Shown: one piece after another, positions 1 through 5,764 of the stretch
Layout of the letters: each line of letters begins with the position of its first letter
Numbering within the stretch: the first letter of the stretch is position 1
NCBI GenBank assembly: GCA_024690425.1
Contig: JAILCT010000109.1
Location: 1-5,982 of the forward strand
Direction of reading: 5' to 3'
Source: Lachnospiraceae bacterium
GTDB lineage: Bacteria > Bacillota_A > Clostridia > Lachnospirales > Lachnospiraceae
DNA: 5,982 nucleotides
The notes under the pieces: model-generated
Databases searched by the model: none
The model's input: only the letters and a program-made list of their open reading frames with translations
What the model was told of the DNA's origin: nothing
Made by a program: the position numbers and the translations under genes

Positions 1-249
1 TCATGGGAGATATATACACCTGCGGCTAAGAGAAAGTACGGTTATTATACATTACCGATTGTATATGGGGATCGATTTGTCGGTCGTATTGAGGCAATTC
101 CGGATCGTAATAGAGGCGCCCTTCAGGTAAAAGGTTTATGGTGGGAGCAGGGAATCCGACAGACAAAAGCCTTAAATTCAGCATTGGAGAAAACTCTGGG
201 CGGTTTTGCGAAATTCAACGACTGTAAGACTGTGGAAAAAGAGTTTTGA
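1..249 (+). CDS. C-terminal end of a YcaQ/AlkX-type winged-helix DNA glycosylase (partial, 5' end outside window)
   Basis: The frame is open from base 1 and gives 82 residues before TGA at 247-249. The opening WEIYTPAAKRKYGYYTLPI, followed by YGDRFVGRIEA and PDRNRGALQVKGLWWE, matches what I know of the C-terminal part of the HTH_42/YcaQ family (winged-helix DNA-binding domain proteins), whose typical form is YE-[IV]-Y-x-PAxKRxYGYY-x-LP followed by GDRLVxRxD. E. coli YcaQ (AlkX) is a DNA glycosylase that unhooks interstrand crosslinks and removes alkylated purines; whether this homologue has that activity is inference, because the catalytic N-terminal part lies outside the window. The protein ends normally, with an acidic/basic tail after the last helix. 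It is followed by about 85 bases of apparently non-coding DNA and the GyrI-like remnant. Family assignment is fairly secure, exact substrate is not. Confidence 0.8.
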   Translation, partial: SWEIYTPAAKRKYGYYTLPIVYGDRFVGRIEAIPDRNRGALQVKGLWWEQGIRQTKALNSALEKTLGGFAKFNDCKTVEKEF

Positions 250-399
250 ACACAGCTATATTGGTTAAGAAAATGTGTAAGGGCTGCAATATCGAGTGTG
301 GACGAAAGAGTAAAACGACTAAGGGTAAGCGCGATGGCATTTGATTTTAAGAAAGAATATAAAGATTTTCATATGCTATAACATGGATGGAATTAATAT
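250..399 (+). other. Gap between the YcaQ-like gene and the DUF1848 gene
   Basis: This 150-base stretch holds no intact gene. I see no convincing terminator hairpin and no clear sigma-A promoter, so the DUF1848 gene may be transcribed from upstream. An open frame at 273-344 encodes 23 residues beginning MCKGCNIECG, but it has no ribosome binding site and no family I recognise. The 334-381 part is listed separately as a probable gene remnant. Confidence 0.5.
334..381 (+). pseudogene. Probable 5' remnant of a GyrI-like domain gene (15 codons, then stop)
   Basis: The frame ATG 334 to TAA 379-381 encodes MAFDFKKEYKDFHML. The first 14 residues closely resemble the conserved beginning of clostridial GyrI-like small-molecule-binding proteins as I remember them (M-[AT]-FD-[YF]-KKEYKEFY-x-P-K). 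Those proteins are about 200 residues long; here the similarity stops after the methionine and a stop codon follows one codon later. A weak AAGGG lies 9 nt upstream of the ATG. The simplest reading is that nearly all of the gene was deleted, leaving its start joined to the sequence just upstream of the DUF1848 start at 400. It could instead be a chance match over a short lysine-rich peptide, so confidence is moderate. Confidence 0.5.
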
Positions 400-1332
400 A
401 TGATCATTAATACAGGACAAAGAACAGATATACCGGCATTTTACGCCGAATGGTTTTCAAACAGAATAAAAGAGGGCTTTGTCTGTGTTCGCAATCCTTA
501 CAATCAAAGCCAGGTTAGCAGGTACAGGCTGGACCCGTCCGTAGTCGACGTGATAGGGTTTTGTACAAAGAATCCTGCACCTATGTTTCCTTATATGGAT
601 TTAATAAAGGATTTTGGACAATACTGGTTTGTTACACTAACGCCATATGGACGGGATATTGAGCCAAATGTTCCGGATAAACATCGTTTGATAGAAGATT
701 TCAAGATACTATCCGATACTGTAGGAGTGGATTCTATAGGTTGGAGATATGACCCTATTCTTTTATCGGATAAATATACATCGGAGTATCATTTACGCGC
801 TTTCAAACAGATAGCAGAAAGTCTGAAGGGATATACAAAGACTGTGGTTATCAGTTTTATCGATCTGTATCCAAAGGTCAGAAAGAATTATCCGGAGGCA
901 AGAGAAGTTTCACAGATTGACAGATTAAAGCTTGGGAAAGAGATGATAAAAATCGCAACTGAATGCGGCATGACTGTTAAGCCGTGTGCTGAAGGAAATG
1001 AACTTGCGGAGTACGGAGCTGATTGCAGCGGTTGTATGAAGATAAGCGATTATGAAAAGGCTATCGGCAAAAGGCTTATAGCACCAAAAAAGAAAGGCGC
1101 CAGAGCTGAATGTGCCTGTTACCTGGCTTGTGATATAGGAGCTTACAACACCTGCCTTCATCTTTGTAAATATTGCTACGCTAATGCTGAACCGGCAGTA
1201 ATATATGCACAGAACAGATTACATGATCTAACTTCACCATTCCTGATCGGGAATTATATGGACGGTGATAAGATACATGAAGTACCGCAGGAATCCTGGA
1301 TAGACATGCAGGAGAGAATGTTCTTGGAATAA
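400..1332 (+). CDS. DUF1848 family protein with C-terminal iron-sulfur-type cysteine cluster
   Basis: This 310-residue protein has the full length and marks of the DUF1848 family: an N-terminal RTDIPAFY (8-15), VRNP (30-33), TKNPAPM (56-62) and a W-R-Y-D-P-I strand motif (115-120). The C-terminal third is cysteine rich: C189, C196, C209-x2-C212, C238-x-C240-x3-C244, then C252-x3-C256-x2-C259 followed by Y-A-N. The last is the spacing of the radical-SAM [4Fe-4S] ligand motif, and the family is known for carrying such a cluster at its C-terminus instead of near the N-terminus. No signal peptide or membrane segment is visible, so it should be cytoplasmic. The function is unknown for the family; iron-sulfur binding is a prediction. 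The start at 400 agrees with the family's conserved beginning, but its ribosome site is weak (GGATGG at 385-390). The deoxyinosine glycosylase gene follows after 74 bases, probably in the same transcript. Confidence 0.88.
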   Translation: MIINTGQRTDIPAFYAEWFSNRIKEGFVCVRNPYNQSQVSRYRLDPSVVDVIGFCTKNPAPMFPYMDLIKDFGQYWFVTLTPYGRDIEPNVPDKHRLIEDFKILSDTVGVDSIGWRYDPILLSDKYTSEYHLRAFKQIAESLKGYTKTVVISFIDLYPKVRKNYPEAREVSQIDRLKLGKEMIKIATECGMTVKPCAEGNELAEYGADCSGCMKISDYEKAIGKRLIAPKKKGARAECACYLACDIGAYNTCLHLCKYCYANAEPAVIYAQNRLHDLTSPFLIGNYMDGDKIHEVPQESWIDMQERMFLE

Positions 1333-1394
1333 TGAAAATGGTGGTTTGGTCACCTTAATAGACGACCGTTGAAACCTGTTGTCTGCCTGCTGAT

Positions 1395-1400
1395 GAGGGA
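1395..1400 (+). promoter_or_regulatory. Ribosome binding site of the deoxyinosine glycosylase gene
   Basis: GAGGGA ends 6 bases before ATG 1407 and supports that start. The rest of the 74-base gap after the DUF1848 stop has no recognisable promoter or strong hairpin; only a short imperfect repeat (GGTG...CACC near 1340-1354) is seen. Confidence 0.6.
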
Positions 1401-1406
1401 ATCATA

Positions 1407-1892
1407 ATGAAAGAACATATAATCCATCCGATACCTCCGTTTTATGATAAGGAATCCAGAATACTCATATTGGGAAGCTTCCCATCGGTAAAGTCACGTG
1501 AGCAGAAGTTTTTCTACGGGCATAAACAGAACCGGTTCTGGAAGGTGATCGCGAATGTTTTTGAAGATGAGGTACCGGGTACGGTCGATGAGAAGAAAGC
1601 TTTTTTGAAAAGGCATCATATAGCCCTGTGGGATGTGATCGGAGCCTGCGATATCAAGGGATCGTCTGATTCAAGCATAGAAAACGTGACACCGAATGAT
1701 CTGTCCTTGATCCTAAGCAAGGCATGTATTGAGGGTATTTTTGTAAACGGGAAAACAGCGGAGAAATACTACAAAAAGTATAGCGAGAGAGAAACAGGTA
1801 TAAAGGCTGTCTGCTTACCGTCAACAAGCCCCGCAAATGCTGCCTGGAATATAGAGAAGCTTGTTGATACATGGAAAAAAGAGATAAGGTGA
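1407..1892 (+). CDS. DNA-deoxyinosine (hypoxanthine) glycosylase, UDG superfamily family 6
   Basis: The 161-residue product fits the small single-domain family-6 branch of the uracil-DNA glycosylase superfamily, which removes hypoxanthine (deaminated adenine) from DNA to begin base excision repair. Motif 1 is LGSFPS at 22-27, followed by Y37-G-H-K-Q-N42-R-F-W45. N42 in the HxQNRFW block is the likely counterpart of the catalytic asparagine known in this family. The second conserved loop is LPSTSPANA at 137-145, which in the superfamily contacts the DNA minor groove. The N-terminal I-HPIPPFYD and the W-D-V-I-G-A-C segment around 75-81 also match the family. No part seems missing. It lies downstream of DUF1848 on the same strand, and its stop codon ends one base before the convergent kdpE stop codon. 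Substrate preference is inferred from the family. Confidence 0.88.
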   Translation: MKEHIIHPIPPFYDKESRILILGSFPSVKSREQKFFYGHKQNRFWKVIANVFEDEVPGTVDEKKAFLKRHHIALWDVIGACDIKGSSDSSIENVTPNDLSLILSKACIEGIFVNGKTAEKYYKKYSERETGIKAVCLPSTSPANAAWNIEKLVDTWKKEIR

Positions 1893-1893
1893 T

Positions 1894-2595
1894 TCATTCC
1901 ACCTTTACCATCCGATACCCGATCCCGACATGGGTCTGAATATACTCAGCTGCCCCAGGTCCCTGTTCAAGCTTTTTCCGCAAAGTCACCATAAAGACAC
2001 GAAGGGAAGCAATATCATTGTCCCAGCTGCGGCCCCAGATATTCTGGGTTATATAAGTATGCGTCAGCACTTTTCCGGTATTTTTGGCAAGAAGGCAGAG
2101 GAGCTTGAATTCAATAGGAGTAAGCTTTAGCTCTTCTCCGTTTAGGAAAGCGCACCCTGCGGAATGATCGATCTTAAGGTTTCCGTTTGTATAGACGGAA
2201 CTGTCTGCCACGCTGCCGGAACTCATCATGGCAAGGCGTCTTATGGTTACTCTCAGTCGTGCGAGCAGTTCTTCCACCGAAAAGGGTTTTGTCAGATAAT
2301 CATCGGCTCCCGCATCCAATGCAGATATCTTATCCTCATCTTCACCGCGCGCACTGATGACTATTATCGGTAAGTTTGACCAGCTTCTTATCTTTTTGAT
2401 CACATCCATGCCATCCATATCCGGAAGACCAAGATCCAGGAATATGACATCGGGATTGTGTGATGAAGCCAGCATGATGGCTTCCTGCCCGGTCGGTGCG
2501 GTCAGATATTTATATTCATGTGCTTTTAATGTTGTGACCATGAGATTGCGGATCGCTGCATCGTCTTCAACAACAAGGATGACCAGTTTATTCAT
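1894..2595 (-). CDS. kdpE: KdpE-like OmpR/PhoB-family response regulator
   Basis: This is a 233-residue DNA-binding response regulator. The receiver domain (about 1-120) has the acidic pair E10-D11-D12, phospho-acceptor D54 in FLDLGLPDMDG, the switch serine S81 in VISARGEDEDK and K103 in the TKPF motif. The C-terminal winged helix (about 135-233) has LTPIEFKLLCLLAKNTGKVLTH, the WG of the transactivation loop and the usual VGIGYRM ending. KdpE controls potassium-transport (kdpFABC) genes in response to KdpD. The pairing with a KdpD-type kinase directly upstream supports the name over a generic OmpR-family call. The ATG overlaps the end of kdpD by 8 bp and is preceded by a strong AGGAGGT inside kdpD, so the two are translationally coupled. 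No kdpFABC gene is nearby; targets probably include its own operon. Confidence 0.9.
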   Translation of the reverse strand: MNKLVILVVEDDAAIRNLMVTTLKAHEYKYLTAPTGQEAIMLASSHNPDVIFLDLGLPDMDGMDVIKKIRSWSNLPIIVISARGEDEDKISALDAGADDYLTKPFSVEELLARLRVTIRRLAMMSSGSVADSSVYTNGNLKIDHSAGCAFLNGEELKLTPIEFKLLCLLAKNTGKVLTHTYITQNIWGRSWDNDIASLRVFMVTLRKKLEQGPGAAEYIQTHVGIGYRMVKVE

Positions 2596-4603
2596 TTATG
2601 GTTACCTCCTCTGCGGGCAGACAAAAGTTAAAGCAGCAGCCTGTTGGATAATTATCAACCAGGATTATGGAACCCCCGTGGGATTCTATAATGGATTTAC
2701 ACAGGGCAAGCCCCAGACCCATTCCCCTTCTGCCGTCGGAAATACCGTTATCTCCCGAATAGAACATATCAAAAATATGAGGTTTCATATTGTTAGGGAT
2801 ACCCGGGCCGTTATCTTCCACATGCACATAAACATAGGGGGCGACGAACTCACTGGTTATCTTTATCTCAGACCCTGCCTGCGTATTCTTGATGGCATTG
2901 TTGATAAGATTTATAAGGACCTGTGTGATGAGTCTTGCATCCATCTTTGCGAGCATGACCTCATCGCTTAATTCTACAGTGATCTTATGCTTGTCGGCGT
3001 TTTTATCTATATGCCGTAAAGCCTCTTCTATTACATCATTTACCACTTCCAGCGAAAGATGAAGGTCCATCTTTCCGTTTTCGATACGCGAGATCGAAAG
3101 CAGATTTTCAACAAGGTTGATAAGCCATTCGGTATCATCATATATATCGGTAAATATCTGCCTTAATGTATCCGGGTCCAGATGCTCAAAGTGAGCAAGC
3201 AGGTTGCTTGCATTTCCCGAAATTGTGGTAAGCGGAGTCCGGATATCATGAGAGATGGACCTAAGCAGGTTTGACCGAAGCTGTTCGTTTCTGACTGCTA
3301 TTGCCGCCTCTTCCTTCTCGGCAGCGTTTCTTAAGCTTTCAAGCGCCAGTGCACACTCACCTATGATGGATGTAAGCACACTGTGTTCAAAGGGATCCGG
3401 GGTTTTACCGTTAAGGCAGACAGCTATTACCCCGTAACAGTATCCGTTCATGCAGATAGGGTAATAGATTGATTTTGCCTTCTTATAATTGTCTGTGTGT
3501 GTTCCGGCTACAGTCTGACCGGCAAAAACCCACCCTGCGATCTCGGTTTCATTCTCATCCCGCTTTGATGCCTTGTCGGTATACTTTGGCGTATCGAGTT
3601 CTATCGCATCGCCAAGTTCCTTATCCTGCGTCAGGGGATAGACGATAACATCCCGGTTAAGCAGCGTATTTATCTGGCGCATGGTGATCTTTAAAACATC
3701 ATCCGAGCCGTCGGCCTTCTGAAGCATCTGATTCGTGTCGAAGAGGACCTTGGCTCGAAAGGCCTCCCTGGCGGCCTGTCTTGCATTCTCTTTCAGCTTG
3801 TTGGCTAAAGTACCTGTTATCAGTGATGTTATGAGCATTATGGCGAATGTTACCAGGTACTCGGGTTCGTAGGTATGAAAGCTTAACTTCGGCTCCGTGA
3901 AGAACCAGTTAAACAGCAGTACACCGGCCAGAGAACTTATGATACAGTAGATCGGACTTACGGTAAGAACTGCTATTATAAGTACTCCCAGAATAAAGAG
4001 GGTGATGATATTCGCATCCGAAAAATCAAACATCGCAAATAACAGTCCCATACCCGTGGAGACGGCAAGAAGGACAAGCGTGATAAGGGTATCCCTCCAT
4101 GTGGGCCGGATCTGGTCCGTGCGGATAAACCTCTGACTCTGCTTCTTGAAATCAGCTGCGGAATCGGGGATTATAAAAACATCTGCATCAGGAGCGTTCA
4201 GGATTATCTGCTCGGTAAGGGTTGTCGTGCTCCAGAAATGGCGTTTCTTGGCACCGCTTCGTCCCACGACGATCTTGTCGGCTCCGGAAGCATGGGCATA
4301 TTCCGCGATCTGAACAGGCACATCATTCCCTATGACTGTTACGACCGTGGCACCTTTTTGCTCTGCAAACTTGATATTGTCCTGCAGCCGGCCCTTATCT
4401 CTTTCCGAAGAAGAGTCATAATCGGCCGGTTTAACGTAGATCGCGGTAAGCGTGGCGTGAAAGGCCTCAGCCATCTTGGCTGCGGCATCAATGACTTTCT
4501 GGTTGGATGGGGAGGACGAAAGACAGACAAGTATACGCCCGCCGTTTTCCGATGCTGTGTCTGATATATTCATTTTTTCTTTAACATATGCAGGTACAGG
4601 CAT
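2588..4603 (-). CDS. kdpD: KdpD-like sensor histidine kinase lacking the N-terminal KdpD domain
   Basis: The 671-residue membrane kinase has these domains in order: a universal-stress-protein domain (about 22-147, with RILVCLSSSPSNQKVIDAA and VVGRSGAKK); four membrane helices typical of DUF4118 (about 172-192, 197-215, 217-235, 249-268); a GAF-like region (about 285-425); a HisKA domain with H452 in SHDIRTPLTT; and a HATPase with N565/N569 in the N box, D597-N-G-P-G601 and the G627-M-G-L-G631 box. It autophosphorylates and passes phosphate to KdpE, known to respond to potassium limitation. Full-length KdpD is near 900 residues because it starts with a roughly 210-residue domain with Walker-type ATP-binding motifs. 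That domain is absent here, and the 233 bases upstream are too few to encode it. The start at 4603 has a good ribosome site; the next methionine (residue 11) has none. The pair could sense something other than potassium. Confidence 0.88.
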   Translation of the reverse strand: MPVPAYVKEKMNISDTASENGGRILVCLSSSPSNQKVIDAAAKMAEAFHATLTAIYVKPADYDSSSERDKGRLQDNIKFAEQKGATVVTVIGNDVPVQIAEYAHASGADKIVVGRSGAKKRHFWSTTTLTEQIILNAPDADVFIIPDSAADFKKQSQRFIRTDQIRPTWRDTLITLVLLAVSTGMGLLFAMFDFSDANIITLFILGVLIIAVLTVSPIYCIISSLAGVLLFNWFFTEPKLSFHTYEPEYLVTFAIMLITSLITGTLANKLKENARQAAREAFRAKVLFDTNQMLQKADGSDDVLKITMRQINTLLNRDVIVYPLTQDKELGDAIELDTPKYTDKASKRDENETEIAGWVFAGQTVAGTHTDNYKKAKSIYYPICMNGYCYGVIAVCLNGKTPDPFEHSVLTSIIGECALALESLRNAAEKEEAAIAVRNEQLRSNLLRSISHDIRTPLTTISGNASNLLAHFEHLDPDTLRQIFTDIYDDTEWLINLVENLLSISRIENGKMDLHLSLEVVNDVIEEALRHIDKNADKHKITVELSDEVMLAKMDARLITQVLINLINNAIKNTQAGSEIKITSEFVAPYVYVHVEDNGPGIPNNMKPHIFDMFYSGDNGISDGRRGMGLGLALCKSIIESHGGSIILVDNYPTGCCFNFCLPAEEVTINE
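2604..2610 (-). promoter_or_regulatory. Ribosome binding site of kdpE, inside the kdpD coding region
   Basis: Read on the minus strand this is AGGAGGT, 8 bases before the kdpE ATG (2595-2593). It lies within the last codons of kdpD, whose TAA (2590-2588) overlaps the kdpE start. This fixes the kdpE start and implies coupled translation of sensor and regulator. Confidence 0.8.
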
Positions 4604-4612
4604 AAAATTTCA

Positions 4613-4620
4613 CTTCTCCT
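4613..4620 (-). promoter_or_regulatory. Ribosome binding site of kdpD
   Basis: On the minus strand this is AGGAGAAG, 9 bases before the ATG at 4603-4601. It supports translation beginning at the universal-stress domain, which argues that the short KdpD is a real gene product and not a 5'-truncated relic without translation signals. Confidence 0.7.
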
Positions 4621-4635
4621 TATAAGACTACATTT

Positions 4636-4663
4636 GATATAATTTTACTGCCCGGGATGCAAA
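4636..4663 (-). promoter_or_regulatory. Candidate kdpDE promoter
   Basis: On the minus strand TTTGCA (4663-4658, 4 of 6 to TTGACA) and TATATC (4641-4636, 4 of 6 to TATAAT) are separated by 16 bases. Both elements are weak, as expected for a promoter that needs an activator, and the CTTAAT boxes lie immediately upstream. TAAAAT at 4647-4642 is an alternative -10 without a matching -35. The assignment is inference. Confidence 0.35.
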
Positions 4664-4669
4664 GATAAC

Positions 4670-4708
4670 ATTAAGACAGCCCATATGAGCATTAAGATTA
4701 AATTAAGA
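4670..4708 (-). promoter_or_regulatory. Probable OmpR-family (KdpE) operator: CTTAAT direct repeats
   Basis: Three perfect copies of TCTTAAT occur on the minus strand at 4708-4702, 4697-4691 and 4676-4670. The first two are spaced 11 bp apart and form CTTAAT-N5-CTTAAT, the classic tandem half-site layout of OmpR/PhoB-family regulators and identical in form to the PmrA box. The third copy is 21 bp further, about two helical turns, and so on roughly the same face of the DNA. The array ends a few bases upstream of the candidate kdpD -35 element, an arrangement typical of activation. KdpE, encoded by this operon, is the obvious candidate binder, but this is inferred from position. Confidence 0.6.
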
Positions 4709-4760
4709 TACCCGCCAACTTATGATACCTGTACATTCCGTAAAAATCAAACCAATAGTA

Positions 4761-4788
4761 TGCACATAAACAGGATAAAGTGTATAAT
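4761..4788 (+). promoter_or_regulatory. Candidate promoter of the DUF3737 gene
   Basis: TGCACA (4761-4766, 4 of 6 to TTGACA) and a perfect TATAAT (4783-4788) are separated by 16 bases. A second perfect TATAAT at 4792-4797 could also serve as -10, though with a poorer -35 partner. Transcription would start near 4795-4805, giving a leader of about 35-40 bases. Confidence 0.45.
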
Positions 4789-4822
4789 GCATATAATGAG
4801 AGAAATACCCAAATGGAATGAT

Positions 4823-4828
4823 GAGGAG
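4823..4828 (+). promoter_or_regulatory. Ribosome binding site of the DUF3737 gene
   Basis: GAGGAG lies 8 bases before ATG 4837 and supports that start. Confidence 0.7.
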
Positions 4829-4836
4829 ATAACGAT

Positions 4837-5673
4837 ATGCTTACGCTGACCAATCAGACCTATGACGAGGAGAGAGCCCTGTATGGAAGCAGGCAGGTTG
4901 AAGCGGTCGGATGCCGGTTCGACGGACCTGCAGACGGGGAGAGCGCCTTTAAGGAAAGCAGTGATATAGCAGTAAGGAATTGCTATTTTAACTTAAGATA
5001 TCCCTTCTGGCACGATAAGAGGCTTAAGATAGAAGGAAGCGAGATGACTTCAGCATGCCGTGCCGCTCTCTGGTATTCCGAAGATATTGAGATATCCGGT
5101 ACGCAGATGCACGGTATCAAGGCGCTCAGGGAATGTAAGAATATAAAGATCAATGACTGCGATATCATATCACCCGAGTTCGGATGGTCGGTGCACGGAG
5201 TTGATATGAAGGATACGAACGCAGAAGGTGAGTATTTTATGATGCGTTCGGATCATCTTGTCTTTGACCATGTAAAGCTTGAAGGCAAGTATTCCTTCCA
5301 GTATATTGAGGATTCGGTCTTTACCGATTGCGAATTTGATACAAAGGATGCCTTCTGGCATGCAAAGAATGTCCTTGTTAAGGACTGTATCGTGAAGGGA
5401 GAATATCTTGCATGGTACTGTGAGAATGTTACCTTTGAGAACTGCACGATCATCGGGACCCAGCCCCTGTGTTACTGCAAGGGGTTAAAGCTTAAGGGAT
5501 GCCGCATGAAAGACTGTGATCTTGCTTTTGAAAAATCAGATGTTGAGGCAAAGATACTGACAGATGTGATAAGCATCAAGAATCCGAAAAGCGGAAGGAT
5601 AGAAGCGGCATCGGTCGGTGAGATCATCATGGATGATGAGGAGGCAGAGGGCCAGGTTATCGTGAAACAATGA
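4837..5673 (+). CDS. DUF3737 family protein, predicted right-handed beta-helix
   Basis: The 278-residue product matches DUF3737 in length and character: it begins LTLTNQTYDEERALYGS, and most of it is a chain of short strands in a repeat of about 19-20 residues. Successive coils begin near residues 43 (DIAVRN), 62 (RLKIEG), 83 (DIEISG), 102 (NIKIND), 141 (LVFDHV), 160 (SVFTDC), 178 (NVLVKD), 197 (NVTFEN) and 216 (GLKLKG). The gap between 102 and 141 equals two coils. Regular cysteines (C165, C184, C203, C222) and aromatics (FWH 57-59 and 173-175, LWY 78-80, AWY 192-194) would stack into ladders, as in pectate-lyase-like folds. There is no signal peptide, so a secreted polysaccharide enzyme is unlikely; the family has no established function. 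It is transcribed divergently from kdpDE and followed by the iron-sulfur scaffold gene, which has its own promoter. Confidence 0.87.
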   Translation: MLTLTNQTYDEERALYGSRQVEAVGCRFDGPADGESAFKESSDIAVRNCYFNLRYPFWHDKRLKIEGSEMTSACRAALWYSEDIEISGTQMHGIKALRECKNIKINDCDIISPEFGWSVHGVDMKDTNAEGEYFMMRSDHLVFDHVKLEGKYSFQYIEDSVFTDCEFDTKDAFWHAKNVLVKDCIVKGEYLAWYCENVTFENCTIIGTQPLCYCKGLKLKGCRMKDCDLAFEKSDVEAKILTDVISIKNPKSGRIEAASVGEIIMDDEEAEGQVIVKQ

Positions 5674-5701
5674 TATCGGCAGCAATCCGCTCATCTTTTA
5701 A

Positions 5702-5730
5702 TGTACATAATGCAGAACATGCATTATAAT
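5702..5730 (+). promoter_or_regulatory. Candidate promoter of the iron-sulfur scaffold gene
   Basis: TGTACA (5702-5707, 4 of 6 to TTGACA) and a perfect TATAAT (5725-5730) are separated by the ideal 17 bases. The start of transcription would fall near 5737, leaving a leader of about 28 bases. The spacer is almost filled by an inverted repeat. Confidence 0.6.
5707..5727. repeat. Perfect 8-bp inverted repeat in the promoter spacer (operator candidate)
   Basis: ATAATGCA (5707-5714), spacer GAACA (5715-5719), TGCATTAT (5720-5727). The arms are exact reverse complements, and the 21-bp element overlaps the end of the -35 and the start of the -10 element. A dimeric protein bound here would block RNA polymerase. 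The arms are not followed by a T-run, so it is not a terminator. I do not recognise the sequence as a known IscR, Fur or similar site. Confidence 0.55.
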
Positions 5731-5750
5731 AGTTAGGATAAAAATGAAAT

Positions 5751-5757
5751 AGGAGGT
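5751..5757 (+). promoter_or_regulatory. Ribosome binding site of the iron-sulfur scaffold gene
   Basis: AGGAGGT, 7 bases before ATG 5765, is a near-perfect Shine-Dalgarno sequence and suggests strong expression. Confidence 0.8.
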
Positions 5758-5764
5758 TTACCAC

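Noticed and set aside
273..344. Small open frame encoding 23 residues that begins MCKGCNIECG, with a CxxCxxxC pattern
   Set aside because: There is no ribosome binding site, the rest is a low-complexity K/R/T tail, and it overlaps the better-supported GyrI-like remnant start. I recognise no family.
1340..1354. Small GGTG...CACC hairpin between DUF1848 and the glycosylase gene
   Set aside because: The stem is only four base pairs without a following T-run, too weak to call a terminator or regulatory structure.
2357..2971. 204-codon open frame on the plus strand
   Set aside because: It lies opposite kdpE and the 3' part of kdpD, both of which have complete conserved motifs. The product has no recognisable domain, so it is a shadow frame.
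4238..4564. 108-codon open frame on the plus strand opposite the start of kdpD
   Set aside because: It is antisense to the clear universal-stress domain, with no ribosome site and no known family.
4635..4643. TGATATAAT, an extended -10 element on the plus strand
   Set aside because: It has no -35 partner, lies almost 200 bases before the DUF3737 start, and is in an AT-rich stretch. Promoter elements closer to the gene are better.
5674..5701. Possible terminator after the DUF3737 gene
   Set aside because: A short T-run follows (near 5696), but I find no stable GC-rich hairpin before it.
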